Source of the DNA: Xiphydria camelus
Taxonomy: Eukaryota > Arthropoda > Insecta > Hymenoptera > Xiphydriidae
DNA: 64,000 nt
NCBI GenBank assembly: GCA_963678675.1
Contig: OY783193.1
Location: 5,401,501-5,465,500, forward strand
Reading direction: 5' to 3'
Shown here: positions 1-10,520 of the stretch, one piece after another
Position numbering within the stretch: the stretch's first letter is position 1
Layout: every line of letters starts with the position of its first letter
Position numbers and translations under genes: made by a program
Notes under the pieces: generated by a model
What the model was told of the DNA's origin: nothing
Databases searched by the model: none
What the model saw: only the letters and a program-made list of their open reading frames with translations

Positions 1-311
1 GTACGTCACGCGCGTGCAAGTGCAGCAACTCCCGCGTATACCTAGCCGCGGCACATGGTGTTTCCGTCGCCCGACTCTCTTTCTCTCTCTACCACGTCCG
101 AACTGTCCCGCACTCCCGTCGATGACCCGCCGCGAGATCGGCCAGTAGTTACGGTACGTCACTCGTCGAACTTTGCCTCCCGATCGGCTCGTTCCGGGGG
201 GTTGAGAGAGGGGGTGGGAGGGAGCAGGACGCGGGAGGTGGGAAAAGCACGACGCGGCGGCGGGATACGCGCGTATCCACCGCGCGGAAGCTCGCCGCGG
301 TCGAAACTCAC
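1..311 (-). other. Intron 3' of the basonuclin-family exon (start only)
   Basis: This is the beginning of the intron that follows the exon at 312-661, read on the minus strand. It opens with GTGAGT (complement of 306-311), a consensus donor. The rest is CpG-rich with purine and pyrimidine tracts, and I see no other gene or site in it. Reading frames that cross it on either strand look like GC-rich artefacts. Confidence 0.7.
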
Positions 312-661
312 CTGCAGTATGTATCCTCGATCGTAATCCTCGTGCGTCCAGCCGAACGCGGCGAGCAGACGGGTCACTTGCGCGTGCGGCAACTGGTTAA
401 ACAACTGATCGAGCAGGATCTTAAGCCGTATCGGTAGTGCGCGCGAGCCGTACAGGACGAGGGATGCGACGTCAAACGCGGCCGTCGGCTCGACAGTCTC
501 TGAAGCCGGTGGCCTCTCCTCCTTCTCCTCGACCTCGCCGCACTCCCCACCACCGTCGCCGGTCTCTACCCTCCCTCCGGCGCTTTTGTCCTCCCTACCA
601 ACCTGACGGGGGCCGGAGGCGACATCCCCACCACTGTGGAGGTTTGACAGTCGCGCGAGCG
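312..661 (-). CDS. disco: Internal coding exon of a basonuclin/Disconnected family zinc-finger protein
   Basis: The 350-nt exon encodes 116 codons plus two leading bases. The minus-strand acceptor is a pyrimidine tract ending TGTGTTGCAG before 661, and the donor is CTGCAG/GTGAGT at 312/311. The second half reads FDVASLVLYGSRALP, then IRLKILLDQLF, then GWTHEDYDRGYILQ. This is the block found near the N-terminus of vertebrate basonuclin 1 and 2, upstream of the paired C2H2 fingers. The start (ALARLS) fits the basonuclin segment ALDKLS. Between them is an acidic, low-complexity spacer (EVEEKEE) not seen in vertebrates. The family are nuclear DNA-binding regulators; fly disco and disco-related act in head and appendage patterning and neural development. 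The zinc fingers should lie left of the window. The reading frame runs on to 860, but the acceptor and the alignment argue for a start at 661. Family is confident; the exact paralogue (disco versus disco-r) is inferred. Confidence 0.82.
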
Positions 662-1987
662 CTGCAACACACGGAGAAAGAGAGAGGTTAGAGCGTTGCG
701 TTACGGCCGTGCCCGACACCCCCACCACGCCGACGACCCTCCGCGCGCCGATCCACCTTCTCCCACCGCGGCGACGACGACGATGTGCGACGGACGGACG
801 GACGGACGACGACGCTGCCGCTGCCAGCGAGCGCTCTCGCGACCCGTGGAGCCACGGCAAGCCCCGCGCGCGGCGCTCACCCTCCCCACCAACGCCGTGG
901 CAACCCTCGTGTCCTCCTCCACCTTTTCCCCCTCCTCATCCCCCACTCCACCCCCCGAAGCAGTGGTTCCGTGTCTCCCCCGTCGCACACACCCACTGCG
1001 ACGAGGGCGACGACGACGACGACGAGAGCGCGTCTCTCGTACTGTACGTCGCGAACGAGAGAGTCGCGCACGGCATCCCTACCACCGTTGTTCTCTCTCG
1101 TGGAACTCGGCTCCGCGGCGGGCATCCATCAACCTGCCGCCGATGGACCGAGAGCGCGCGAGACGACGCGGCGCGACCTTACGCGAGATCGGGTAAGGCC
1201 GACCCCGCGCGCGCGGCCGACGGGTAAGGCGGGGGCTCCACCTCGCGGACCTTGCTTCTCGCCGGAGGAATGCCTCTTCGCGACTCTCTCGGCGCGGTCG
1301 CCTCTCTCACTCCCTCTCCTCCTACTACCGCACTACTAGCGCGCTACCGCCGGATCCGCTCTGCCACTGCTGCTCTCTCTCCACAGCCGTCGTAACTCCT
1401 ACCGCGCGACGCGTCCTGCAGGGTGGAACGGCCGAGCGAAAAGAAGGCGTTGACCACCGTCCGCGCGGCTTTCCCCGCGGGAATATTCGCCGCGATTTCG
1501 TCACGCTTTTCGCGCGTCACACTTTTCTCGCGCCCGCGAAAGTTTTGACGAGGGAGCGTCGATGGAACGCTATGCGTTATCGCGCGCCGATTGCGGGTTT
1601 CGCGTGTGTGCGTAGGTACGCGCCGCGCGCGGGCTCGCGGTGAGCATATTGTACGAGCGTTCGTTTTCCACGCGGGAAAGTGAAAATGCGGATCTTCGCG
1701 CGCCGCGCGGCCGCTCGTAGGTACTTGCATATGCTTAGGAATGGTATCTCGCGCGTCGCTCGTGAATCACGCCTGATGACTCTTTCGATTTCTTCTCGTT
1801 AGTCCGCGGCGATCGCGGCGTAAAATTGCTCCGGTTTCTCCGTGCGAACGTCGACGTTAATTTCCCTCGAGACGAAATAACGATCGCGAGAGATCGGTTC
1901 TCCTTTATTTCTCATTTCCAATCGTTCGTTAATTCGTCGCGGCGTAAGATTTATCGAACGAACGATACTTATAGCCCGCGTTAAGAT
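662..1987. other. CpG-rich region, probable intron; no gene seen
   Basis: Immediately right of the exon, 662-690 is the minus-strand polypyrimidine tract of its acceptor. Beyond it the sequence is extremely CpG-rich to about 1730, with CGACGA-type short repeats, then becomes AT-richer. Several overlapping reading frames of 80-180 codons occur on both strands. They are rich in Arg, Pro, Ser and Ala and have no recognisable domain, so I do not call them. Confidence 0.6.
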
Positions 1988-2571
1988 AAAGACGTATGGG
2001 ACAGATCAGGATTGAGTCTTAATTATTGCGTGTGGCTCTCGTGTAATTTATAAGACTGAACCGTAAGTAGAATTTTTTTTTTTCGTTTCACTACAGACCC
2101 AGCTTCGTTTCGGTTTTCTTTATTTTAATCAGATTTAGGAAAGCCGTCTGATATAATAAATTCGGTTCAGATCTAAGAAATTAAAATTGCGATGTTTAAA
2201 TGACGTACAATTTATGAAGCCTGTCGGCAGTGATTGAAAATGAATACGCAGTAAATAAGCGATGTCAATTTTTAACACCATTTCACCGGTGTGGACTTAT
2301 TATATAGACATATGTCACATCTGGTGTCATTTAGTCTTATGCCATTGTTATTAAACACCAAAAGTGGGCTATTAGGTATACAGGTCCATTAGCACAGGAA
2401 AATTGGCATAGATCTAGAAGATATAAATGTCTAATCAACAACTGATCTCGAAATGATCAGGCCTACAGATAAATGCAGAAATTTACACGTAGGTACGGCT
2501 CAGTCTTACAAGCCACACAAGAGCCACACATAACGATTAAGACTCTATCCTGATCCGTCCCACGCATCTTT
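1988..2571. mobile_element. MITE with long (~75 bp) terminal inverted repeats, host of a second MITE
   Basis: The left end (AAAGACGTATGGGAC, then GATCAGGATTGAGTC) is repeated inverted at the right end (ending GTCCCACGCATCTTT). The match continues through a GTGTGGCTCT segment to an AGACTGA.CC motif, about 75 bp at roughly 85% identity. No coding sequence is present. The target duplication is unclear. A TA-flanked MITE occupies 2247-2408 inside it, so this element is the older one. Confidence 0.8.
2247..2408. mobile_element. TA-flanked MITE, 'GGTGTTAA' family (copy 1, nested)
   Basis: It shares TTTTTAACACCATTTCACC, GTGTCATTTAGTCTTATGCC and AACACCAAAAGTGG with the better-preserved copy at 56426-56575 and with 9940-10605. 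The left flank is TA and the right end is followed by TA. It sits inside the MITE at 1988-2571. No open reading frame is present. Confidence 0.72.
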
Positions 2572-3773
2572 TATTTATTTTCTCTCGGGAGAGCAATGAT
2601 CGAGCCGCGTATCTCACTCGCATCGATTTTTCGACGCGCGAATCTCGCGATTAGAATCACCCGGCGAGTCCGCGCGCCAATACCACGCCTTATCAGGCCC
2701 CGCCGAGAGGGGAAAAAAAAACGACAAGAGACCGCGCGGAAGAGAAAGACGCGCGCCGCGCAGCGCTGCCGCGAGAGATAGATCGTCGTGTATACGCACA
2801 GAAGGATCTATTAAACTTTTTTTTCTCCCACCAATCGATAACATTAAGAGGGCGGTGTGTCTTACACAAGGCATGGCCTTTGCTGGTGGCTCTCTGTTGT
2901 TGTCATTATAGGTACCACCGCGGGCCCCGCGTCGGCCTCGACCCCGCGCCTCGCGCTGGGACCCGGGAGAGCGCGAGCGTGGTCCCAGCGTGCGCTCAAT
3001 AGAAATCATGGACTCATCGCGATTGGGCGCCACTTGTCATTAATGACTCTCCGATTTTCGATTTAATTAAACCGTGATGACGATCTGCCACCTAGAGTGG
3101 TCTTTTCTCGGAAGAACGCGCCCACGTCTAGGCGCGCGGCAAGGGGAAGGGGCCAGCGCGGACGCGTATACCCGACGCTTCTCGATAATGACGCGACGCG
3201 ACCGTGTAAGCGCGATGGAAGACTCGCGCCGCCGGGGCCGATCGGTTTTGTTCGGGACACGCTTCTCTCGAGAGACATTTAAACCCACGCGGTGTGTGCA
3301 TGGGATTCATCGCCGTGCAGGAAGAGGCAACGTTTAATCGACTGGAGGTTTTCTCGGTAGGTGAGTCTGTGGGATAAATCCAACCTGTAAAGACAGTTGA
3401 CTGTACCGGTGTGGGTTTGTTATGTGTATATGTGTGTGGCGTGTGGCTGTGTAACTATTAATGTAAGTACACGCTTCTGGAGTGACGTTGGTACTCGGTC
3501 TCGGGAGAGTCGACGTCGTTGGGTTGTTAATTTACAATTTGTAGCGCGTTTAATTGAAACGTTTGAGAAGGCGCTGATGGGCATGGACGGTCGACAAATT
3601 GAATTGGTTCGATTTGACGCGGATGTTGACGGACGTTTTTCGATGTGCGCGCTTTGAGTTTTCTTTGGCATTGTTAATACAGCGAGAATGTATAACGGTT
3701 ATGAATTTTTTGTTGTGCAGTCGTCATACCTTTTTTAACTTAGCTATTTTAATATAGCTATATCTACATACTA
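2572..3773. other. Non-coding stretch, no feature recognised
   Basis: CpG-rich to about 3350 (short frames on both strands with no domain similarity), then AT-rich with TGTGTATATGTGTG-type low complexity around 3415-3450. I see nothing I can name. Confidence 0.5.
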
Positions 3774-4200
3774 TACTTTAAACAACATTTGTATTTTTAG
3801 TATATTTTTATGTAGGTAAAGCTTTTTTCCAATGCGTGCTTATGAAGATTGATATATTTCCTCGTGAAATTTCCCTCGTAAGTTTCATAACGGAGTACAT
3901 TAATTTTCGTAATCACGTATCGGATAAAAGCTTTACACACACTGCGAACAAAATTTGTATCTTTTTGTCATAATTTTATGCAAAACTTTTTTCCAATGCG
4001 TGATTATGAAAACTAATACAATTCCTTATGAAACTTCCCTTCATAAATTTCATATCGGTGTATGTTAAGCTTCCTAGTCATATAGGTACTGGATACAAGC
4101 TTTATATACATAATTATATTAAATTTAATACCATTTTTTTACAGTCTACCTACCTGCCTACAATTATATTAAATTTGACAAACAAATTCCTTTTACAGTG
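3774..4200. mobile_element. Three abutting copies of the 200-bp 'CACTGTAAAAA' palindromic MITE
   Basis: Copy 1 (3774-3939, truncated on the right), copy 2 (3940-4146) and the right-end remnant of a third (4147-4200). Diagnostic pieces are AAAGCTTTTTTCCAATGCGTG, the inverted AATCACGTAT..GGATAAAAGCTTTA, and the terminus TTTTTTTACAGTC followed by TA. TAGGTA insertions relative to the family sequence are visible at 3813-3818 and 4083-4088. The short reading frames across it are by-products. Confidence 0.8.
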
Positions 4201-5089
4201 TGTCTTATATAGAGTTTACAACTGCGAAAGAAAATCGTTATCAGAGGAGCTTAAATTCCAAAATACTGTAAACCACCATTCAGGAGAATATAGCGCCACA
4301 GCGCATTGCAATTTCTGTCTCTTCGCCGTACAGACCATTGCAGTGCACGCTCGAGCCCCGTAAAAAACAAATAGGATTACCTCGAACACAACCCTCGCCC
4401 CGCGATTTACCGGATTTTCGTACCTCTGGCTTTTTTTTCCGCGATCGCACCAAAATGACCGCGGTGGCGGCGGTGGTTACGCGCGCGGCGCAACGGACGT
4501 CGGATTGCCGAATGCGTGTAGGTATACGTGATCGTGCATTCGAACGCGCGTAGAAAAGAGCACATTTTTGCAGCACCGTCGTTTCTGCCCAATACGAGTC
4601 CATTGTGTGCGCCGATGCGTGTCAGAGCGCGCTCGTCGATAATAATTCGTTTTCGACGTTATGCCGGCAATTTTTTTTGTCGGAGCACGCGGGTGCACAG
4701 AGCAGCTATCGCGGGTCATCTCTCCGCCGTGTCGATTTCGATTGCGATAATTCAGTGGAAAGTGCAACAGTTTTCTTCCCCGAAGAGAGTGTTACTGCTG
4801 TAATATAACTACCTATTCTATTTCTCGGATCTCAATATATATAATATATGCTTTCAAATGTAAAAAGTCGGATTTTATTGTGGCGGATGACGAAAACACA
4901 GCTCGCTTCGATTTTGAATTACCTTAGACGCGAAAGGAATGGATTTTTACATTCTTCGGAAGGCCGAATAGCTGTTGCAGAAAAAAGAAATGTATTAGAT
5001 TTGATTAAATTAGCGTTCATGGACGGAGGAATGCAAATTTATTTCAGTTAAATCTACTATTTTTTTCTCCGTATACCTTCTCCGCTTTA
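4201..5089. other. Non-coding stretch, no feature recognised
   Basis: A CpG-rich island (about 4340-4760) lies between AT-rich flanks. Frames of 60-107 codons occur on both strands across the island, without recognisable domains. Confidence 0.5.
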
Positions 5090-5389
5090 CACCGAGAGAA
5101 ATAATTGCTGGTGTCAAGAAAAATGTTTTCTTCAATCAAAAACACGATACAATAGGTATGATTACAGAATCAAGCCATGGTTTTCTTTGCGCAACAAAAT
5201 ATTTGACTGGCTGGAATAAATTTTTCTTTCGCGGAAGAAGAATTTCTTATCCCAACGAAGATTTGTTTGAATCAAAAATAGGTATATATTCTGTGACGAA
5301 GAATCTGTTTTCTTAACAAAATTTAAGACCGTATATTATTGGTTCGATAATTATTTTTTGCCACTAGCTATTACCTATTTCTTTCTGTG
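5090..5389. mobile_element. TA-flanked MITE, 'AATTGCTGGTGTCAA' family (copy 1)
   Basis: Starts CACCGAGAGAAATAATTGC after TA and ends with GCTATTACCTATTTCTTTC then TGTG before TA. It is imperfectly palindromic. A second copy lies at 34179-34470 and a right-end fragment at 59798-59846. The shared interior includes TTCTTCAATCA.AAACA and a CGAGCCA/CAAGCCA.GGTTTTCTTT motif. Confidence 0.75.
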
Positions 5390-5456
5390 TAGAAAAGTGA
5401 ACCTATCGCTCGAAGTCCGTATCTCAAGATTCGACGAGTATTGATATAAATACTTA

Positions 5457-5601
5457 CACTGTAAAAAATTTGTATTTTTAATATACTTTTCTTTCAATAT
5501 AAACCTTTCTTTCGATACGTAATAATTAAAGTAAGCACGTATCAGGGATAAAAGCTTTATATACAATTGTATTAAATTTAATAACAATTTCTTTTACAGT
5601 A
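5457..5601. mobile_element. 'CACTGTAAAAA' palindromic MITE (internally deleted)
   Basis: Left end CACTGTAAAAAATTTGTATT after TA, right end TTCTTTTACAGTA. The interior retains AGCACGTATCAGGGATAAAAGC. About 145 bp instead of about 200 bp. Confidence 0.78.
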
Positions 5602-7355
5602 TGTCAAAAACAACACCGATAACAATCAAGTTTATGAAAAAAATGTTAAAAGTTAAACAATCTTATACCCTACTTACATATAGGTTATAGGAACGATACA
5701 GTTTTTCGTCCGGTAAAATTCTTCACTCTCGAACCCCGATAAATGAGGTTTACCCTAAATCTCCTTCCTGCTCTACTTACGCGCGATGGATACGGCCGAA
5801 GCATCACGGCCGTATAAATCGTCGATTTCCTCGACGCGGGAAACTGTTGGGATTCGCTTCGACCTTGAAGGGGGCGCCGGGGGGCGCGAGACCCAGGGAT
5901 CGCATATCGGGGTGTATCGGTTTCCGAAAGGGTGCGCAGGCGCGCGTACAATGCCCTGTACAAGGTATCGCTGGCAGAACTAATAGGTTTCCAATGGAGG
6001 CTCCCTGTCACCGGCGAAGTTCAGCGCGGAGGGAAGAGGCTACAATGCACTACAGGGGGAGGCAGGCACAGTCTTCTCTCCATGAAGAGTCTTCCCTCGA
6101 ATTGAATTTCAACCCGCAACGGTTTAGTGGCACCAGTCGGCAATTTCCATTTTCTTTTCCATACATGGTTTCCTCATACCTCAAAAATTAATTATACAGC
6201 AAGGACAGCTAATATTTATTGTTTAAAGAATGTATTTTTCAATTTAAAAATAACATCATAGTTTTCAATCTGGATGCCTGTCTGACATTCAGCAGTGAAC
6301 TAGTAGTAATCGAGAGCCTTTGATCAAACGTTACACATGCGCAAGGTCCGCGGATTGCGCGGCGCTGGTGCCTGAATGACGTCACGACACAGACACAGGC
6401 GCGCAAATGAGCGTTACTCCGATAATTTTTTTCTCACGGCAGAGCACGAGTACCTATCGCGTTTTTTTCAAAAACCGTCGTAAAAAAGATCGAATATCCC
6501 GCATAAAAATGATTTTTCCTAAAATCGTACCACTATCCCATTTCTCCCGTTGGCGTCGTCTCGCCTCGGCGCTCTCCTCCCTTCGCGCATTGTTCGCGGC
6601 GATCCGTCGACCCGGTCACGCCGCGTTTTCGAGGGATTCGCGCGCAATTCCGAACGGTTATCTTGCACTTTCGAACAATGGGCCGCACCTGCTGCCCCGT
6701 TGACACTTTAAGGGTGAAGAGGGCCGCGGGCCCGACCGAGAGTCGAAGGGTAGGAGGGAAACCGAGAGGGAGCGGCGCTTCGAGGATACCGCCACGGTCG
6801 TTACGCATGCAAACGCGAGGCGCTGCGGACGCGCGCGCGCGCGGGCCCCGGGAAAGGAGCCGCTAATTATCGAAACTATCATTTATTATGGCGGGGAGGG
6901 GGCGTGCTCGCACCGGCACGGGGCGCCGTCGAGACAAAAACTGCGAATCCGTGCGCTGCTCGGGGGTCCTGCGCCCTCTCTCACCCCTGGCTCGTCTTAT
7001 CCCACCTTTTCCTCTCGCTTTTCGCTCATTCCGCACTTTTTCAAAGTTCGCCGCGTGAGTTTCACGCGGGGGGGAGAGAGTCGATTTTTCGAGCTCGCGG
7101 GACACGAAACGATCGGGTGGTGTTTCTCTAGCGGGGGAGGGAAAGGGGAATGGCGCGGTGGCAGGGGTTCAGTGGATTCGCTACAGGTGCGGCGACTTCT
7201 TCTTGTGCTGGTTTCCAATTTTGCCGGGAATATCTTTGGTTTCGCTCGAGTGGATCGTAATTGAAACTTTGTGGGCGAAGAGGCGGTGTGTAATATCCCG
7301 GGTCGAGTTTTTTGACCTGGGAAGTCCTTGTACCGATAAAATTTTGCAGGACTAA
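5602..7355. other. Non-coding stretch, no feature recognised
   Basis: AT-rich around 6180-6300. Very CpG-rich from 6530 to 7130, with a GCGCGCGCG run near 6830 and the homeodomain-like core GCTAATTATCG near 6862. Several 70-130 codon frames overlap on opposite strands. One (5685-6011, minus) is somewhat less skewed, but I recognise no protein in it. Confidence 0.5.
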
Positions 7356-7789
7356 CAAGGAGAGTATTCGAGGTGTACCTCACCGATTTTCTTCATTCTG
7401 CGATATGTTGTAGTATATCAAAAAACGTTAGACACGTATTTTTTTGTACGTGCTAATTCGCTCATTCAAGGGGTGAAAATCACCCCTAAACTTGACCCCC
7501 TAAACCCAATTTTCTACGATTTCTCAAAAACTACGTTGAATTTCTTAACGAAACAAATTGAATATTCAATAAGGAATAATATTCAATTTGTTTCATTAAG
7601 AAATTAAACGTAGTTTTTGAGAAATCGTAAAAAATTGGTTTTAGGGGGTCAAGTTTAGGGGTGATTTTCACCCCTTAAATGACCGAATTAGCACGTACAA
7701 AAAAATACGTGTCTAATATTTTTTTTATATACTACAACATATCGCAGAATGAAGAAAATCGGTGAAGTACACCTCGAATACTCTCCTTG
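7356..7789. mobile_element. 434-bp near-perfect hairpin MITE with TAA target duplication
   Basis: Two arms of about 200 bp are inverted copies, starting CAAGGAGAGTATTCGAGGTG and ending with the complement. Within the arms are ATTTTCTTCATTCTGCGATA and GGGGTGAAAATCACCCC. The loop is only a few bases (near 7578). The flanks are TAA (7353-7355) and TAA (7790-7792). A 3-bp TAA duplication is typical of PIF/Harbinger-type elements. It has no coding sequence, and its transcript would form a long double-stranded RNA. Confidence 0.88.
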
Positions 7790-7792
7790 TAA

Positions 7793-8186
7793 GTGGAACA
7801 TATCAGGTCAAAAGAAACATTTCTCCCATTCACATTGAAAGCCTTGTTTGTCCTCTCAGATCCTAGTTATGGTTCTAATCAGAGGTTCGTGGGTTTAAAA
7901 CGGATAAATGTAAAACCCACGAAGACCTACTTTGATCTGCTGTATTGACTTTTGGAAGCACTCATTAAGCATAGAAAATCCTTCCGAATGTAACTATTGT
8001 CCCTACTCTAAATCCCCCCCCCCCCCCCCTCCTGCTTTCAAGGGACTCGTTCCGCGCGCGTATCGCCTTTTCGTCGAGAGATAACGGCGCGGAGAGACCT
8101 CGTGGTTATTAACCCGTCGCGAGATCTCACGTCGCCGGTCGACGCTATTGAAATCCTTTCCTGACATTTTCATGGTTTTTCTCCAG
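7793..8186. other. Non-coding stretch with a 16-bp poly-C run
   Basis: Contains an uninterrupted C run at 8014-8029 between two unremarkable segments. It ends in TTTTTCTCCAG (8176-8186), which resembles a splice acceptor directly before the SYF1-like pseudogene. Confidence 0.5.
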
Positions 8187-8722
8187 GTCACACTAAGGTC
8201 CATGCACAAGTATGTCCCGAAACTGTGGATATGTAGAAGTGAAATTGTTGATTTAATCTCGAAATCGAGACATACTCGTTCAACGTCGAAGAAATTATTC
8301 GAGCTGGCCTAGAGACATTTCCTGATAATTTAGGACCTCTCTGGAATTCACCAGCGGATTATTATACGCGGGCTGGTAATTTTGACGGGGCCAACGATAT
8401 TTATGAAGAAGCAATGAAAAAAGTAACGAACGTGGAGGACCTCAACAAAGTATTTGAGGCGTACACACAATTTGAGAGATTCATTCTCAGAAAAGAAATA
8501 GCGGAACGTGAGGAAAATCCTGATCCGACGGAAAATGACATTGAAGCAGAACTCTGCCGGTTGGAGGATTATTTGTCGGAAAGGCAGATGGTTTTGATTA
8601 ATGGCATAATGTTAAAAGAAAATCCGAATTATGCCAACGAATGGATGAAAAGTGTTGAGTTATGCGACGATGAGCCGAAATATTCAAAATATTCGACCCG
8701 GGATGCTGTTAGATTTTACTAA
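8187..8722 (+). pseudogene. Partial SYF1/XAB2-like (pre-mRNA splicing factor) pseudogene fragment
   Basis: Two segments in different frames together match a stretch of SYF1 (XAB2), a HAT/TPR-repeat scaffold of the Prp19-associated spliceosome complex. Segment one (about 8187-8275) contains LWICRSEIVDLISK. Segment two (8276-8722) contains SFNVEEIIRAGLETFPD, LGPLWNSPADYYTRAG, DIYEEAMKKV, then a region like AYTQFE...LINGIMLKENPN..EWMKSVEL. The order and spacing follow the family, but a one-base frame change near 8275 separates the segments, and only about 180 of the roughly 800 residues expected are present. No intron interrupts the fragment, which suggests a retrocopy, though I see no poly-A tail after 8722. 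An alternative is a decayed genomic duplication. A short ORF (8414-8722) could still be translated. Confidence 0.75.
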
Positions 8723-8958
8723 GCTACTTTAGGTTTTGCCAGTACAACAAACTCGACTCGGGATTGTTACGTAACACGTACACATGTGTACGTCACGTTC
8801 CACTTTATCAATGCGTTACGTAAGATGTGGCATTAGAAAATTACACGGAGAGAGAAGAGTGTATTAATCACTATTATACTGGATAACAGACTTGACATTC
8901 CGGGGAAAGTATTGCACGCATTGCTTTATTCTATTAGAGCTATTCTATTCTCGTAGTA
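8723..8958. other. Short AT-rich spacer, nothing recognised
   Basis: Contains a small imperfect palindrome around ACGTAACACGTACACATGTGTACGT (8769-8793). No gene or repeat family recognised. Confidence 0.45.
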
Positions 8959-9199
8959 TACTGAGCAAAAATAATTTGGTCAATTTAACCACAATTTTGG
9001 AGGCTATAATCGAATTGTTCAGCGAAATATAGACCCTCCGTCTGTTTGGTTTGAAATGACTACTTTTTGGCTAGAACAATTAAACATTTGATTAAAATAA
9101 CTGAATATTTGGTTCGATCGACCAGTATTTTAATTAGAATGACTAGACGCGTTTGACTAGACACGTTTTTTCATTTTGACCTAATCATTTTTCTCATTG
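8959..9199. mobile_element. TA-flanked MITE, 'CACTGAGAAAAATAA / GGTCAATTTAACC' family
   Basis: Left end TACTGAGCAAAAATAATTTG after TA, right end CCTAATCATTTTTCTCATTG before TA. The interior has repeated TTTGGTT/AACCAAA motifs and a GACTAG..CACGTTT segment shared with 31663-31923, 14987-15207, 55959-56418 and several fragments. No coding capacity. Confidence 0.78.
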
Positions 9200-9939
9200 T
9201 AGCTCCACGTCGAATCATAATCACATCTTTCCCGTTTCACGGTAAAATTCCATTGCCGAAATTACGAAATATCAGATAACAATACAAACGCTCTCTTCCA
9301 TAATAAGAGATGCTCCAAAAATACAATGCACTCCCGATCCGAGCGCTTGATCGATACCGATCATTTTTTATAGTCGCCTCAGTGTGCCCAATCTGTATAC
9401 GCACACCCTCGAGAGATCATTATCTCGCGGCGATAATGAGCGAAGGGTTAATGAGATCGCTTTTGCGCGCCTCGCTGACACAATCCGACCGCGGGGAACG
9501 AAAGTGTTTCTTTGTGCTCCGATCGCCCCGGCTTACACAACACAATATCCTCCTGTGATCGAAGCGACGAAGACGCTAATTTCTTTCGACAATTCCAATC
9601 CCTCGCGTCGAGGAGCGAGTGTGGGTATACACTCCTCCTCGTTCCCATTAATCACGAAAGCGCTGCGAAATCCTATCGGCGATGGGATCTCAAATATATT
9701 CTCGCCTGCGCCCAGCGACCACGACGCAACGAATAACGACCGCGTCGACGCAGTGGCTCGTAACTGTCCCAATAGCAGGACACGTCTTATAGTAGCCGGA
9801 CATGTTTGAGTATAATTCAAATTACTGAATGGGATAGCACGGAACGACTAGTGGACAAAAAATGTTCAATAAATTAAGGATGTGTACAGGAAGTATCACT
9901 TGTAAGAATCTCGAGTAAAATCTGCCGTAACGATTTTTA
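9200..9939. other. Non-coding stretch, no feature recognised
   Basis: Moderately CpG-rich between 9330 and 9780. The frames there (up to 141 codons on plus, 95 on minus) overlap on opposite strands and show no domain. Confidence 0.5.
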
Positions 9940-9988
9940 CACGGTAAAAAAGTGCTGTTCATCTTTAATACCATTTCACTGGTGTACA

Positions 9989-10158
9989 TACTGAAAAACA
10001 TATTTAGCTAATCCAGCTATATTTCTGGCTGCCTCAGACATTATTTGGTGGCAACTAGAAAAATATTGCTAGCGTAACAAGAAAATTCTTGCTATTGCGA
10101 AGAAAATTATCACTGCAATTACTATAATTTTCTAGTTGTGGCCCAATTTTTTTGAGTG
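9989..10158. mobile_element. 'CACTGAAAAAA..GGCTGCCTCAGAC' MITE (copy 1)
   Basis: Contains TTAGCTAATCCAGCTATATT, TCTGGCTGCCTCAGAC, GCTATTGCGAAGAAAATTATC and the terminus TTTTTTTGAGTG before TA. Closely related to 26040-26200 and, inverted, to 45325-45482. It carries an extra TTATTTGGTGG beside the CAGAC motif relative to the other copies. Confidence 0.85.
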
Positions 10159-10169
10159 TAGAACCTGTA

Positions 10170-10520
10170 CACATGGTGGATCATTGGATCTGCGACACGG
10201 CAAATATGGTGTATGCGATTTATGGAACTATAGACGTAGAGTGTTATCGTCGATTGGCCGTGATGGATAGGAGAGGTTAATCAGGTTCGGTAACTGTAAT
10301 GATGAAATTCTTAAACCGAATTAGGTACTCCTAATTCTCATCAGACTCAGAGTGAAATCTAGTAAGAATCAGGCGTACCTACCTGATTAAAGAATTTTAT
10401 TCATTGGCAGTTGCTAATCCTGCTTAACTTCTCCTAGTCACCACGATGATGCTTATCGTCTACAGTTCCACAAAATCGTATACCATATTTGCTACGTTGT
10501 AAATTCAATAATTCACCCTG
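10170..10520. mobile_element. 351-bp palindromic MITE with TA target duplication
   Basis: The left arm (GGCAAATATGGTGTATGCG, AACTATAGACG, AGGAGAGGTTAATCAGG) is mirrored on the right (CGTATACCATATTTGC, GTCTACAGTTCC, CCTGCTTAACTTCTCCTAG). TA at 10168-10169 and at 10521-10522 bound it. Excision restores the host MITE sequence, which confirms the ends. Confidence 0.82.

Noticed and set aside
662..860. Upstream extension of the basonuclin frame to a Met at 860
   Set aside because: A strong polypyrimidine tract and TGCAG acceptor sit at 662-690, and family similarity begins right after 661. The extension is Arg/Gly-rich with no similarity.
4028..4363. 111-codon frame resembling 'INFI.VYI..H' proteins seen repeatedly in the window
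   Set aside because: The same peptide words recur because they translate one arm of the 200-bp palindromic MITE; it is not a gene family.
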